Shown piece after piece: positions 36,561 through 46,800 of a stretch of DNA of 64,000 bases (position 1 is its first letter; the number at the start of each line of letters is the position of its first letter). The notes beneath the pieces were generated by a model, which was given only the letters and a program-made list of their open reading frames with translations, was not told the origin of the DNA and did not search any database. The DNA comes from Allobosea sp. CS1GBMeth4 (GTDB lineage Bacteria > Pseudomonadota > Alphaproteobacteria > Rhizobiales > Beijerinckiaceae): positions 1 to 64,000 of the forward strand of contig NZ_FYAS01000003.1 in the NCBI RefSeq assembly GCF_900185715.1, given 5' to 3'. Both the position numbers and the translations under genes were made by a program.

Positions 36561-37976
36561 ATGATCGCAGCGGATGGAGCCGTGTCGGCCGCGCAGGCCC
36601 GCCGGCTGCGCCCACCGGCCCCCGTGCCGGAGGAGCGCGAATTCGGCCGTCTCGAGCTGCTCCTGCGGCTGCGTCGCAACCCGCTGACGATCTGGCGGAC
36701 ACGCCATTTCCGCGAGCCGATCGTCGCCGGCGAGGGGCTGTTCGGCTACGGCGTCGTCATCTCGGACCCCGACGCGGTCCGGCACGTCCTGGTCGACAAC
36801 GCCGCGAATTATCGCAAGGACGACCTGCAGCGCACCATCCTGGCGCCCGGCCTGGGCGAGGGCCTGCTGACGGCGGAGGGCGAGGCCTGGAAACGGGCGC
36901 GGCGGACGCTGGCGCCGCTGTTCACGCCGCGCGCCGTCGCGGCGCTGGCCGAGCGCATGACCGGGCCGGCGGAGCGGACCGTCGAGCGCATGTCGCGACG
37001 GCGCGACGGCCGCATCGTCGACATCGCCGCCGACATGACGCGGGTGACCTACGACATCCTGGCCGAGACGATGTTCTCGAACGCGATCGCCGGCGGCGCC
37101 GAGGCGTTCGGCAAGGCGCTGACGCGCTATTTCGAGACGCAGGGCCGGATCGATCCGCTCGACGTGCTCGGCGCGCCGTCCTGGCTGCCGCGCATCGGCC
37201 GCTGGATGGCGCGCCCGGCGATCTCGTTCTTCGAGGCGCAGGTCAAGACGATCATCGCGGAGCGGCTGGCGCTGCATGCCGGTGGACACCGGCCCGGGCC
37301 CAAGCCGGATCTGCTCGATTCCCTGCTCGCGGCTCGCGATCCCGAGACCGGAGCCGGGCTGAGCGAGGCCGAGATCGGCGCCAACATCGTCACCTTCATC
37401 GGTGCGGGCCACGAGACGACGGCGAACGCCCTGACTTGGGCGCTGTACCTGATCGCGCTCACGCCCGATGTGCGCGAGCGGCTGGAGGCCGAGATCGATG
37501 CCACCGGCGACGACCTCGCCGCCGCGGCCCTGTCCGGCGAGCGCCTGGCCTTCACCCGCGCCGTGATCGAGGAAGCGATGCGCCTCTACCCGCCGGTCCC
37601 GTCCCTGTCGCGCACCGCATTGGCCGACGACCTGGCGGCCGGCCGCTGCCTCATCCCGAAGGGCGCGCTGGTGGTCGTCTCGCCCTACCTCCTGCACCGG
37701 CACGAGACCCTGTGGCGAGCCCCCGACCGCTTCCGGCCCGAGCGCTTCCTGCCCGGCGCGCGCGAGGGCATACCGCGCTATGCCTATCTGCCGTTCGGTG
37801 CCGGTCCGCGGGTCTGCATCGGCCAGCAGTTCGCGATGGTCGAAGCGGTGATCGTGCTCGCCGCGCTGCTCCGGCGGCTGCGCTTCGATCATGCCGGCGC
37901 GGAGGCGCCGATGCCGGTGCAGCGCATCACCCTGCGCCCCGATGGCGGGATGCCGATGCGCGTCAGGGCACGGTGA
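36561..37976 (+). CDS. Cytochrome P450
   Basis: A 471-residue soluble P450. The I-helix oxygen-activation motif is GAGHETT (residues 281-287), the ExxR pair is Glu338/Arg341, and the haem ligand is Cys419 in FGAGPRVCIG. It has no membrane anchor and no fused reductase, and no ferredoxin gene is nearby. It starts at ATG 36561 with GAGGGAGGG a few bases upstream. It oxidises an unknown organic substrate. Confidence 0.92.
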   Translation: MIAADGAVSAAQARRLRPPAPVPEEREFGRLELLLRLRRNPLTIWRTRHFREPIVAGEGLFGYGVVISDPDAVRHVLVDNAANYRKDDLQRTILAPGLGEGLLTAEGEAWKRARRTLAPLFTPRAVAALAERMTGPAERTVERMSRRRDGRIVDIAADMTRVTYDILAETMFSNAIAGGAEAFGKALTRYFETQGRIDPLDVLGAPSWLPRIGRWMARPAISFFEAQVKTIIAERLALHAGGHRPGPKPDLLDSLLAARDPETGAGLSEAEIGANIVTFIGAGHETTANALTWALYLIALTPDVRERLEAEIDATGDDLAAAALSGERLAFTRAVIEEAMRLYPPVPSLSRTALADDLAAGRCLIPKGALVVVSPYLLHRHETLWRAPDRFRPERFLPGAREGIPRYAYLPFGAGPRVCIGQQFAMVEAVIVLAALLRRLRFDHAGAEAPMPVQRITLRPDGGMPMRVRAR

Positions 37977-38342
37977 CGACGGGAGCCGGACCGCGGCGAA
38001 TTAACCACAGCCGCCGGAAAAGCGGCGAGGCCGGCCGCCATAGCGCCGAAAGCCGTCGCTCCCGGGCTGCCGGCGCCGCGGACCGACGGCCGCCCAGCCC
38101 TCCGGCCGGCCTTGCCGCCGCTGCGTTTTCGGGAGGTCGGGCGCGGGGAACAATTTAAAAATTGTCGGAATCGTGACAAAGTGGGCGGCCCTTGCCCAGA
38201 AAAGGCCAATATGGAACAGATGCCGGGGTGTGGTGCCGTTTGGCTCTGCCGACTTTGCGGAACTGGCTCTGCCGACCGCAAGGGCTGCCTGGGATTGCAG
38301 GCGCCATAGATTTTGGAAACAACTTTTCACTGGGGTGACGTG
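37977..38342. other. 366-base intergenic region before the glycine-zipper lipoprotein gene
   Basis: No gene is seen. It contains the perfect palindrome ACAATTT-AA-AAATTGT at 38150-38165, in an AT-rich patch likely to be the downstream gene's control region. It also has an exact 13-bp direct repeat TGGCTCTGCCGAC at 38241-38253 and 38264-38276. The first half is GC-rich with no clear structure. Confidence 0.55.
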
Positions 38343-38798
38343 ATGCATGCCAAGACCATGAAGGCCGGAACCATTCTCGTCGCGGGCGCTCTCGCGCTCG
38401 GCGGCTGCACCGCTTCGCAGGAACGCGTCGCCGCGGGCGGCGCGCTCGGTGCCGGCGCCGGCGCCCTGATCGGCGGCGCGGCCGGCGGCTGGCGCGGCGC
38501 GGCGATCGGCGCCCTGGTCGGCGGCGTCGCCGGCCTGGTGATCGCCGATGCGATCGAGAAGGAGCGCGCTCGCGAGGCGGCCTACATCGCCGCCCGCTCG
38601 GGCGGCAGCAACGTCCAGCGCTTCCGCAATTCGAGTGGCCAGGACGTGACCGTCCGCGCCCGCACCGTGCGGACCTACAACAACAACCAGGGCCAGCGTG
38701 TCCGCGTCGTGGAGCGCACCGTGACCCGCAACGGCCAGGCGGCCGGCACCGACCAGGTCGAGGTCAATCTGGCGACCAACGAAGCTTCCGGCATCTGA
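38343..38798 (+). CDS. Glycine-zipper outer-membrane-type lipoprotein
   Basis: A 151-residue lipoprotein: signal peptide with lipobox LALGGC (Cys near residue 23), then a Gly/Ala-rich zipper of two hydrophobic segments (GGALGAGAGALIGGAAGG and AAIGALVGGVAGLVIAD). A polar C-terminal domain follows. The layout is that of Gly-zipper 2TM (SlyB/17 kDa-like) envelope proteins. I start it at ATG 38343 with GGGGTG upstream; an upstream in-frame ATG at 38313 would disrupt the signal peptide. Confidence 0.82.
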   Translation: MHAKTMKAGTILVAGALALGGCTASQERVAAGGALGAGAGALIGGAAGGWRGAAIGALVGGVAGLVIADAIEKERAREAAYIAARSGGSNVQRFRNSSGQDVTVRARTVRTYNNNQGQRVRVVERTVTRNGQAAGTDQVEVNLATNEASGI

Positions 38799-38819
38799 GC
38801 CGCGGCGAAACGAGAACCG

Positions 38820-38845
38820 GTCCTCCCTCGCCCGCGAGGGAGGAC
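38820..38845 (+). other. Hairpin sequestering the Shine-Dalgarno of a short upstream ORF
   Basis: A perfect 12-bp stem with a 2-base loop (GTCCTCCCTCGC / GCGAGGGAGGAC). Its right arm contains the GGGAGGA that would serve the mini-ORF at 38849. The stem could hide the ribosome site until melted. Confidence 0.6.
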
Positions 38846-38848
38846 TCC

Positions 38849-38869
38849 ATGAGCAACACACCGAGATGA
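38849..38869 (+). CDS. Six-codon upstream ORF coupled to the following gene
   Basis: ATG AGC AAC ACA CCG AGA TGA (MSNTPR) has a strong GGGAGGA 4-5 bases upstream. Its stop overlaps the ATG of the 612-residue gene (ATGA at 38866-38869). The big gene has no Shine-Dalgarno of its own, so ribosomes may reach it only by restarting after this leader. The leader is predicted only from sequence. Confidence 0.5.
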   Translation: MSNTPR

Positions 38870-40704
38870 CTGCGCGAGCACTGCCGAAACGGATCCTCTG
38901 CCTCACGATTGCCTGCCTCACGGCGACATCGCCGGTCGGGGCCACGGCTCAGACGCAGATGATGCCGGGTTTCGAACCCCATAATCCGTTCGGTTCGGCG
39001 GCCCAGCTTCTCTGGCAGCGCATTCAGCAGCAATGCCGCCCGCTCAAGCTGCCGGTCGTCATCGGCATCGCCTCGCGGCCGGTGACGCGCACGGCCTTCA
39101 CGACCGACCAGGGCAACAACATCATGCAGCAGATCCGGGCTGCATTCTCGAACATTCCCGGCGTGACGATGGCGCCCTGGCTCGACATCGACCCGATCAA
39201 GGGCATCGTCGACACCGGCGTGCTCGACAACCCGATGGCGGGCGACAACAAGGAACAGCTCAGCAAGATCCAGATCGAAATCCGGGCCTCGGGCCAGAAG
39301 GTCGGCGCGGCGGCGCGCTTCAACCTGTCGGCACATGGCTGGAACGGCTACGAGAACTGCTCGCCGAGCCTCGACCCCTTCACCGTCTCGCAGGATTTCA
39401 TCGGCGAGGAGTACACCTCGACCGACGAGCTGTTCAACAAGGTCGCCGCCGGCGTCTGGCAGGCCTCGGTCGACACCTCGAATCCGCTCACGCTCACGGT
39501 CAGGATGCTGAGCGGGCTGCCCGTCAGCGCCGGCTGGCAGGAATTCTTCTCCGACAAGATGCGGCGCGCCCTGAGCCGGCAGAACGCCGAGGAGAAGGAA
39601 ACCAAGATCCGGGCCGAGCGCCATGTCTCGCTCGTCATCGCGCATGATCCGGCCGGGGACGAGGACAAGCGCTGGGACGGCATGGTCACGATCGACCCGC
39701 GCCCGCTGGGCTACCGGATCTCGGTCAGCGTCAACCGCCGCAACACGACGCCGGTCTCCGAGGACGGGCTCGTGACCCTGGACGAACTGCCGACGATGCA
39801 GCAATGGGCCGCGCTCGGACCGGCGAGCCGGCGCACGAGCCCGACGCCGCGGCTCGACGCATCGCCCCTGCGGATCAATGCGCGGCTCGACGGCGGGCGC
39901 TCGCTGCAGCAATACCCGTTCTCCGTCGGGCAGGAATCCTATGTCGAGGTCGACATCCCGACCGCGAGCATCCGCGGGCCGCAGCTGGCCTTGCCTGTCG
40001 ACGTGCTCGGCCCGAACAACGCGCCGCTGAAGACGATCCACATCCCCAATCCGAGCCGGCCCAACCTGCGGCGCTACAAGCTGGCGGCCGGCGACTACAC
40101 GATCCGGGTGGCGGGTACGGGCCCGGCCGCCCAGGACTTCCAGCTGCGGGCCCGCGCGGTCGCCACCAACGAGATGCTGCTGCCCGAGGCCCCGGGCCGG
40201 CTGCTCCGGCGCTTCCAGGACTGGTACGCCAGCGTCGCGGAGGATCCGCGCACCGGCCAGCGCACCTGCTTTGCCTATACCGCCGCGCAGGAGGCCGGGC
40301 CGCGCTATTGGCGCGAGCAGGCTCCGTTCATCCTGCTGCAGGCGAGCAGCGCCGGCAATGGCGAACTCCAGCACCTGATCGAGGACAAGCGCTACTACAA
40401 GCCCGGCGCCCGCTTCGAGGCGATGATCAACGAGGGCGGCACGGCGCGCCGGCTCAACGCCAGTCCGACCGAGGCCGGCAATTTCATCCGGCCGATGAAG
40501 CAGGGCTCGAACGGCCAGCCCATCCTCGATATGGACGCCGTCGCCGGCTACAACAAAGGCACGACGCTCGAGATCAGCGGCACCACGCCCGACGGACGCC
40601 CCGCCCATGTGATCTATTCGCTGCAGGGCTACCGCGCCGCCGTCAATGCCATGTCGCTCGAATGCGGCCGGCGCGACCTCGCCAACGCCCTGGTCTGGAA
40701 ATAG
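38866..40704 (+). CDS. Periplasmic protein with a C-terminal IalB-like domain
   Basis: A 612-residue exported protein: Sec signal peptide (residues 1-29, TATAQ), then a domain to about residue 200 with CsgG/TolB-like flavour (KLPVVIGIASR, FSNIPGVTMAPWLDIDP), a middle region, and a C-terminal IalB-like domain. The IalB-like part spans about residues 465-602, with Cys468 and Cys600 probably disulfide-bonded as in IalB, and contains KGTTLEISGTTPDG..HVIYSLQGY. IalB proteins are periplasmic and known in host-invading rhizobia relatives. It opens the large plus-strand block containing the PBP, SEDS and Hsp70-like genes. Confidence 0.7.
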   Translation: MTARALPKRILCLTIACLTATSPVGATAQTQMMPGFEPHNPFGSAAQLLWQRIQQQCRPLKLPVVIGIASRPVTRTAFTTDQGNNIMQQIRAAFSNIPGVTMAPWLDIDPIKGIVDTGVLDNPMAGDNKEQLSKIQIEIRASGQKVGAAARFNLSAHGWNGYENCSPSLDPFTVSQDFIGEEYTSTDELFNKVAAGVWQASVDTSNPLTLTVRMLSGLPVSAGWQEFFSDKMRRALSRQNAEEKETKIRAERHVSLVIAHDPAGDEDKRWDGMVTIDPRPLGYRISVSVNRRNTTPVSEDGLVTLDELPTMQQWAALGPASRRTSPTPRLDASPLRINARLDGGRSLQQYPFSVGQESYVEVDIPTASIRGPQLALPVDVLGPNNAPLKTIHIPNPSRPNLRRYKLAAGDYTIRVAGTGPAAQDFQLRARAVATNEMLLPEAPGRLLRRFQDWYASVAEDPRTGQRTCFAYTAAQEAGPRYWREQAPFILLQASSAGNGELQHLIEDKRYYKPGARFEAMINEGGTARRLNASPTEAGNFIRPMKQGSNGQPILDMDAVAGYNKGTTLEISGTTPDGRPAHVIYSLQGYRAAVNAMSLECGRRDLANALVWK

Positions 40705-40721
40705 CCGGTCCGCTGATGCGC

Positions 40722-41282
40722 TCAGGCCAATGCCAGCGCCACCTGCGCCGGCTTCCCGTCCGCCATATCGAAACGGATCAGACCGCGGCGGATCTCGGGG
40801 GCCGTATCGAGCACGGCCGGGAGCGAGCGGGCGGTCCGTTCGAGCACGCCCAGCAGGGCCGGGGCGAGGCGAGGATCGCTCCACACCTGCCGTGCGCGAC
40901 GGCCGAACGGCGCGAGGAAGGGCTCGACCCCGCTCCACGCCAGGGTGATGTCGCGAGGACCGCCGGCGGCTTCGACCCCGCGCAGGATCCGCTCGATGAT
41001 CGGCGCCCAGACGCCGTCGTCGTAGCGGCCGGTCGGAAGCAGCACGATCAGCCGCTTCATGCCGATGAGAGCCGCCTGCGCCGGCGACACCGCCGGCTCG
41101 CGGAACAGGCGCGGCAGCAGGCGCGGCGCCAGGAAGCCCGCCTCGATCTCGCGGGGCGGCTGCTCGGGGGAATCGGACAGCGTCACGCGACGGAGCGCGA
41201 CATCCTCGCCCGCCGACGCCTCGGCGAGCGCAGCGGGCAGGGCGCCGGGCAAAGCGGCAAAGCAAACCGTTTCCGCTGTCAT
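40722..41282 (-). CDS. Hypothetical protein inside the envelope cluster
   Basis: A 186-residue protein not recognised. It lies on the minus strand between two plus-strand cluster genes and ends 18 bases from the convergent stop. It lacks a signal peptide and contains KRLIVLLPTGRYDDG and RQVWSDPRLAPALLGVLER. The start at 41282 has GGAG 9 bases upstream; longer forms are not supported. The fold appears mixed alpha/beta. Confidence 0.6.
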   Translation of the reverse strand: MTAETVCFAALPGALPAALAEASAGEDVALRRVTLSDSPEQPPREIEAGFLAPRLLPRLFREPAVSPAQAALIGMKRLIVLLPTGRYDDGVWAPIIERILRGVEAAGGPRDITLAWSGVEPFLAPFGRRARQVWSDPRLAPALLGVLERTARSLPAVLDTAPEIRRGLIRFDMADGKPAQVALALA

Positions 41283-41485
41283 CGCATCCCGCTCCGCCTC
41301 GATGTCCGCGCCCTCCCGTCCGCAAGGCCGGGCGGGCAGGTTTCGAAAGTCGCGGCGGTCCAGCCGCAAGTCCAGGCTGCGACGATCGAAGTCGAGCCCA
41401 GCGCATCTCTTGCAAGACGCCGGACCATCGCGCAAGGTCCGCTTACGTCGCCCCGCCTCGTTCGTCTTTCCCGGAGCCTGTTTCC

Positions 41486-43855
41486 GTGACCGCTTCCCTG
41501 GCGCCTGTCGCCATCATCTGGGACGGATCGCGCCATGTCGCCGCGATCTGGCGACAGAGCGCACCGGCCCGGTTCCTGGCCGCCGAAGACGCCGCAGGTC
41601 GCGCCTGCCTGATCGCAGCCGCCGATGCCGGAAGCGCCGCCCTCCATGGCAGGCTGCCGGCGGGGAGCCGCTCGCTTCGGATCGTGACGCTCGCCGCCGA
41701 CGGCCGCCTGGCCACGACTCCCGTGCAGCTGGACGAGAGGCTGTCGCTCGCAGAGGCCGATCGCGGCGCCACAGGCCTGACGCTGGTGCGGGTGCATCTC
41801 GACGCGGCCGGTGCGTTCCACCTGCAGAGCGATCCGGCCGCCGCGGCGCCCGGACCGGAAGCGGCGGCGCTCGTCGCGTCCGGCCTCAACCGCGCGAGCG
41901 GCTCCGATGCGGAAGGCTTCCGGCTCCTCGCCGGCCCGTTCCTCCATCCGGATGACGAGCGGGCGACCACGACCACGCTGAGCGCGCGGCGCTGCGACAC
42001 GGGCGGGCTGACGCTGTCCTTCGGCGGCGGTGGCGGCGCGGCGGCGATGTCAGGTCTGCTGGTCGCACATCTGCCGGCGGCAATGCGAGAGGCCCGACAG
42101 GCGCTGGCGCGGATCGATCAGGAGCTGCGGCTGGCGATCGAGGCCGAGCTCGACAGGCTTGCGACGGCTCCCGCCGACGAGCGCGACGTCGATGCGACGG
42201 GGCTCGGGCGCGTGGCCGCACTGCGCCGCGGCTTCCGGCTGCTCCAGCCGCATGCCGAGGCCGATGGCGGCATCCTCGCATTGCCCGACTGGGTCGAGGA
42301 GGACGAGATCATCGTCTTCGCCGAACCGCGTCGGCAGTTGCTCTGGGCCGGCGAGGGAGCGGGCGCGAGCGGGGCGCCGATGGCGCTGCGCTGGCAGGAC
42401 GGGGCCTTCGCCGTGGTCTCGCATCGCGAGCGCTATGCGGCCTCGGCCGCGACCGGATTGACGCTCGGCCATGGCGGGAACGCCCTCGTCGTCGCGGCCC
42501 CGGGCGCCGCCGCGCCGCTGCACGACGATCTCGCCCTCGCCGCCGAGCGTCTGGCCAGGGGGCTCTGGCAGGCGACGAGCGCGCTGCGGCCGGCGCGCCT
42601 CGCGACGGTCCTGGACGACATCGCCCGGCGCACCCCCGCTGCGCCGGCGGGGCCTCTCGCCCGGCTCGACGCGCACGCCAGGACGGCTCCGTCGCCGATG
42701 AGCCTGCTCGAGGCGCTGGCGGAGACGGCAGGCCTCGATCCCGCCCGGATCGACGAGCTCGGCGAGCGCGGACTCGACGAGCAGATCGCCATGCTGCTGC
42801 GCGCGGTCGCGCAACCGCAACTGGCGCGGCGGGCCTGCGCCGTCCGTCTCGTCCTGCCTCTGCCGGAACCGGCGCAGGGTGAGGACGGGCTGGAGCGATT
42901 GCTCGCCTGGTACGAGGATCCGGGCCTGCCGCAGGCACTGGCCCGCGAGGCGATGGCGCTGGCAGGCCACGACCGGCGGGCGATGCGCCTGCTCAACGAC
43001 GTCGCCGCCAGCGCCCATCAGAGCTGGATCGAAGCCGGCCTCGCCGCGGAAGCCGAGCAGGCGATGGCCGAGGCCGCGACGCTCCGCGGCCAGCGCCGGC
43101 TCTCGCCGCTCGATACGATGCTGCTGGCGCTGCGGCGACAGCCGCAGCGCCAGCCGGCGCCCGGCCTGGACCTGATCGCCCGCATGCGCAGCGAGCTCGC
43201 GGACGCGGCGCGGGAGGCAGGCCAGCCGGCGATCGTCACGGAGGAATTGACGCGCCGGCTCGGCGAGCTCACCCCGGGTGAGATCGTCCTGCTGCACGGT
43301 CATTTCGCGGCCTTGCGGCGGGAGGCCGAGCAGGCCCTGGCCGCGGCCGAGCTCATCCGCAGCTGGGAGGCGGCGGCCGGGCTGCCGGGTCTCGCTGCGC
43401 GGGCCCATCGCGGCGGCGATCCCGTCAAGGGAGCCGAGCGGCTCAGTGCGACGAGCGGCCGGTTCGCCGCCTCGCTGTCGCGCATCGAGAGCCTCGCCCC
43501 GGCGCTCGCCGGTCTCGCCGCCGAGATCGATGCGCTGCTCGGACCCGCCGCCGAGGCGACGGAGCGCGGCAAGGCGCTGCGCGCCACGCTCGACGGCTAT
43601 GGCCGGCTCCTGCTGGCGCAGCTCGCGCTGCGGGAAGCGGATGCCGCCTTCGCCACGGTGCCCTTTGCCGGGAAGGCGCTCGCCGATCCGCACGATACCG
43701 GCTTCGGCGCCGCCTACCGCCGGCTCAGGGCCGGCGCCGGCGACACGCTGCCGCGCTACCTCGCCGCCGCCGCCGCGCTGACCGGGCTCGATCATCACTG
43801 GGGCGCCGCCCTGGCCGGCGCCGCCACGGCCATCGCTTCGAGGCAGGACGCATGA
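41486..43855 (+). CDS. Large, mostly helical protein of unknown function
   Basis: A 789-residue protein without signal peptide or membrane helices. Residues 1-150 look beta-rich (VAIIWDGSRHVAAIWRQ, SLRIVTLAADGRL). The rest is Ala/Leu/Arg-rich and strongly alpha-helical, with coiled-coil-like stretches (residues about 185-215 and 520-620). No motif identifies it. Its stop overlaps the next start (ATGA at 43852), so it is probably made with the Hsp70-like ATPase and may be its partner. Composition and codon use match its neighbours. Confidence 0.65.
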   Translation: MTASLAPVAIIWDGSRHVAAIWRQSAPARFLAAEDAAGRACLIAAADAGSAALHGRLPAGSRSLRIVTLAADGRLATTPVQLDERLSLAEADRGATGLTLVRVHLDAAGAFHLQSDPAAAAPGPEAAALVASGLNRASGSDAEGFRLLAGPFLHPDDERATTTTLSARRCDTGGLTLSFGGGGGAAAMSGLLVAHLPAAMREARQALARIDQELRLAIEAELDRLATAPADERDVDATGLGRVAALRRGFRLLQPHAEADGGILALPDWVEEDEIIVFAEPRRQLLWAGEGAGASGAPMALRWQDGAFAVVSHRERYAASAATGLTLGHGGNALVVAAPGAAAPLHDDLALAAERLARGLWQATSALRPARLATVLDDIARRTPAAPAGPLARLDAHARTAPSPMSLLEALAETAGLDPARIDELGERGLDEQIAMLLRAVAQPQLARRACAVRLVLPLPEPAQGEDGLERLLAWYEDPGLPQALAREAMALAGHDRRAMRLLNDVAASAHQSWIEAGLAAEAEQAMAEAATLRGQRRLSPLDTMLLALRRQPQRQPAPGLDLIARMRSELADAAREAGQPAIVTEELTRRLGELTPGEIVLLHGHFAALRREAEQALAAAELIRSWEAAAGLPGLAARAHRGGDPVKGAERLSATSGRFAASLSRIESLAPALAGLAAEIDALLGPAAEATERGKALRATLDGYGRLLLAQLALREADAAFATVPFAGKALADPHDTGFGAAYRRLRAGAGDTLPRYLAAAAALTGLDHHWGAALAGAATAIASRQDA

Positions 43856-46800
43856 CCAACCTGCCCTGCTACAATCTCGAGACCCGGCTCGGGAGCTTCG
43901 CCGCGACGGTCGCGCTCGACCGCAGCGGCGAGCTGATCGACCTCCTCGCCTTCGAGGCGCCCGAGGACATGGTCAAGGCGGTGACGGTCTCGCTGGTCTC
44001 GCATGCCCCCAGCCTGGCGAGCGGCGCCGATATCGGCTGGCTGCAGGGCGACGCCCTGCTCGACAAGGCCGCGATCCGGGCCGGCGAACGGCTGGTGCTG
44101 GGCCTGCGGCGCGAGGCGGTGATGCGCGCGGTGGCGAACCACCGGGCGCAGGCCGATGTCGACGGCGACGCCAGCCTCGAGATCGCCTTCTCCACCATCG
44201 TCGAGACCGCGAGCGGCACCCGCGCCTCGCCGCGGCGCATCCTCAAGGTCGCGGCACTCGCCGGGGCCTCGCAGCCGGAATGGCGGATCGACCCGGTCGA
44301 GATCGATCTCGATTCGCTGCAGGCCGGCAAGCTGCTCGCGATCGGCCAGATCGCGATCGACATCCCGCGCGACATCGTGCTCGAGGGCCGCCGCGGGCTG
44401 ATGGTCGAGGCCAGCTGCTTCGGCATCGGCGCGCAGCATCTGTCGCTCAGCGTCGCCGCGCCGATGGACCATTCGGTCTCGCTGAGGCGCTTCCCGGACG
44501 CCGGCAGCGCGACCAGCCGGCATCTGATCTGGCTCGCCGACGCACCGGCGCTGGCCGGCCAGGAGGTGCGGCTCGACGTGACGCTCGGCCGCGACGCCGT
44601 GCTCGATTTCGTCGACGAGACGATCCAGGCCAATCCGAGGGCGGCGCTGCAGGCGAGGCTCACCGCCAGGCTCGGCGGGTGGATCGGGCAGGACGGCGCC
44701 GGACACGATCCGGACGGACCGGCCAAGCCCTGGTCAAGCGCGCTCGAAGCCCGCTCGGTGCCGATCCGCAGCCAGAATCGCGGCGAGGTCACGCTGTCCA
44801 TCGCCGGGCAGCATTTCGCCTGCCCGCTCGGCGGAGCCGCGCAGTTCGAGATCGCGAGCGGACTCAACGCCGAGGTCGACCCGGACGACGAGACCTCGAT
44901 CGTGCGCTGCGACGGGCTGGTGATCGACCTGCGCCGCTGGCCGCTGACGCGAACCGCTCCGCTGACGGTCGAGGTCAGCAGCCGGATGGGCGAGAGCGAG
45001 ATCGCCGAGCCGCCGACGCCGTTCCCGCTCGAGATCGTGCGCGAGGGCGATTTCGGCCGGCGCGGCCGCGCCGTCGTGCCGATGCAGAACCTGACGGCGA
45101 CCCTGTCGCGTGCCGTGCGCACCGGCGGCGCCAACGTGCTGCGCGGGCCGATCACCGTGTCGCTGGCGATCAGGGCCGGCGACGAGGGCGGGCGGGCCTT
45201 CGCGCAAGCCAGCCTGCCGCTGCGCTACAGCCGCCGCGTCCACCGCCTGCCGATCTGCATCGACCTCGGCGCCTCCGCGACCTCGATCTGGTCGGGCGCG
45301 CCGCGCGCCGCCGGGCGGGCGACGGAGATCAAGCCGCTGGCGCTCGGCACCTGGCTCGCCGCCCATGTCGATCCGCGCCATGGCGAGGCGGCCCTGCAGG
45401 ATGCCGGCGCCGCACCGCTGATCCCGAGCCATGTCGGACTCGATTCCGGCAACAATCTGCGCGCGGACCATGCGCCGCACAGCCTGCCCGATCTGTCGCT
45501 GATCGGCTCCGACCGGGCGACCGTGGCGCGCAGGCTCAAGACATTCGCGCGGCGCTACGACGTCTCCGCACCGGCGCCGCCGCCGCAGCCCGGCCTGCCG
45601 GAAGGCGGCCGGCGGATCGATTCGCTCAAGCATGCATTGATGTCAGGCGCGGTCTCGCTGACCCTGAACGATCCGGTGCACCGCTACGACGCCGCCGCCG
45701 ACCGGGTCGTCGCCACCAATACGGTCGAGATCGCGCCGCTGGTCGCCGACGTGCTCGACGAGCTCGTCGACCTCTACGTGCTGCGCCTCGGCGAGGATCG
45801 CCTGCGGATCGAGGACCACGCGCCGCCACCGGTGGTGCCGCGCATCCTGGTCTCCTGTCCGAGCGGCATCGGCGACGAGATCGCCTCGCGCTATCGCGCG
45901 GCACTCGAATTGTTCGCGCAACGCCTGGAACGGCTCTTCCCCGGCGCGACCAGCTTTCCCGACGCCGCCGTCACCGTGCCCGAGGCGGTCGCGGCGGCGC
46001 GCTATGTCGCCAGCCTGCCGGAAGTGCGGGCCGCCGTGCCGGACCAAAGCGAGGCGCTGCTCGTCACCCTCGACATCGGCGGAGGCACCAGCGACGTCGC
46101 GCTCGCCCTGCTGCGCCGCGACGGCGACCGGCTGAGCAACACGACGCTCGCCACCTTCGGCCTGCCCGTCGGGGGTGACCTGATCGACGAGGCCCTCACC
46201 GAGATCACCGCCCTCCTGATCGACCGGGCGATGGCAGGGCAGGAGGCGCATTGGCAGCCCGCCTTCGCCGAAGCCTCGCTCGGCCGTGCCATCCAGCGCG
46301 AGGATTCGAGCGCGATCGCCGGGCGCAGCTGGCTGCGCAGGGCCGTGCAGCAGGCCAAGGCGCGCCTCGCCACCCGCCTGGGCGAAAGGGCCCGGACCTC
46401 CCGGACACGCTATGGCTGGAACGCGGATGCGGCCGACGAAGCCTTCGAGCTGACCCTCGCCGAGGTGAGATCCGACGGCGAGCCGGCCGGCCTCTATGTC
46501 GCCCAGGGCGAGCCGAAGCTGGCGGAGACGACGCCGCGCCCGGGCCTCGCGCTCGCGATCGACGGGCCCGATTCGTCCGGAACGCGCCGCCTCGTCCTGA
46601 GACTGTCCCGCGCCGCGCTGGAGACAGGCGCCGGCGAGGCCTCGCAGCGTCTCGCCGAGATCGGCGCCGTGCTCGGCGGCATGCTGCCGCGCCTCGCCCG
46701 CGCCGCCGGTCCGAACCCGACGCGGCGGCCGGCCGTGATCATGGTGCCGACGGGGCGCGCCGCGCTCTGGCCGCCGGTCTTCGAGGCGATCGCGGCGGAA

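Noticed and set aside
38764..41415. Minus-strand open frame of 883 codons covering the IalB-like gene
   Set aside because: It is only an antisense shadow; the plus-strand protein has a signal peptide and IalB-like domain.
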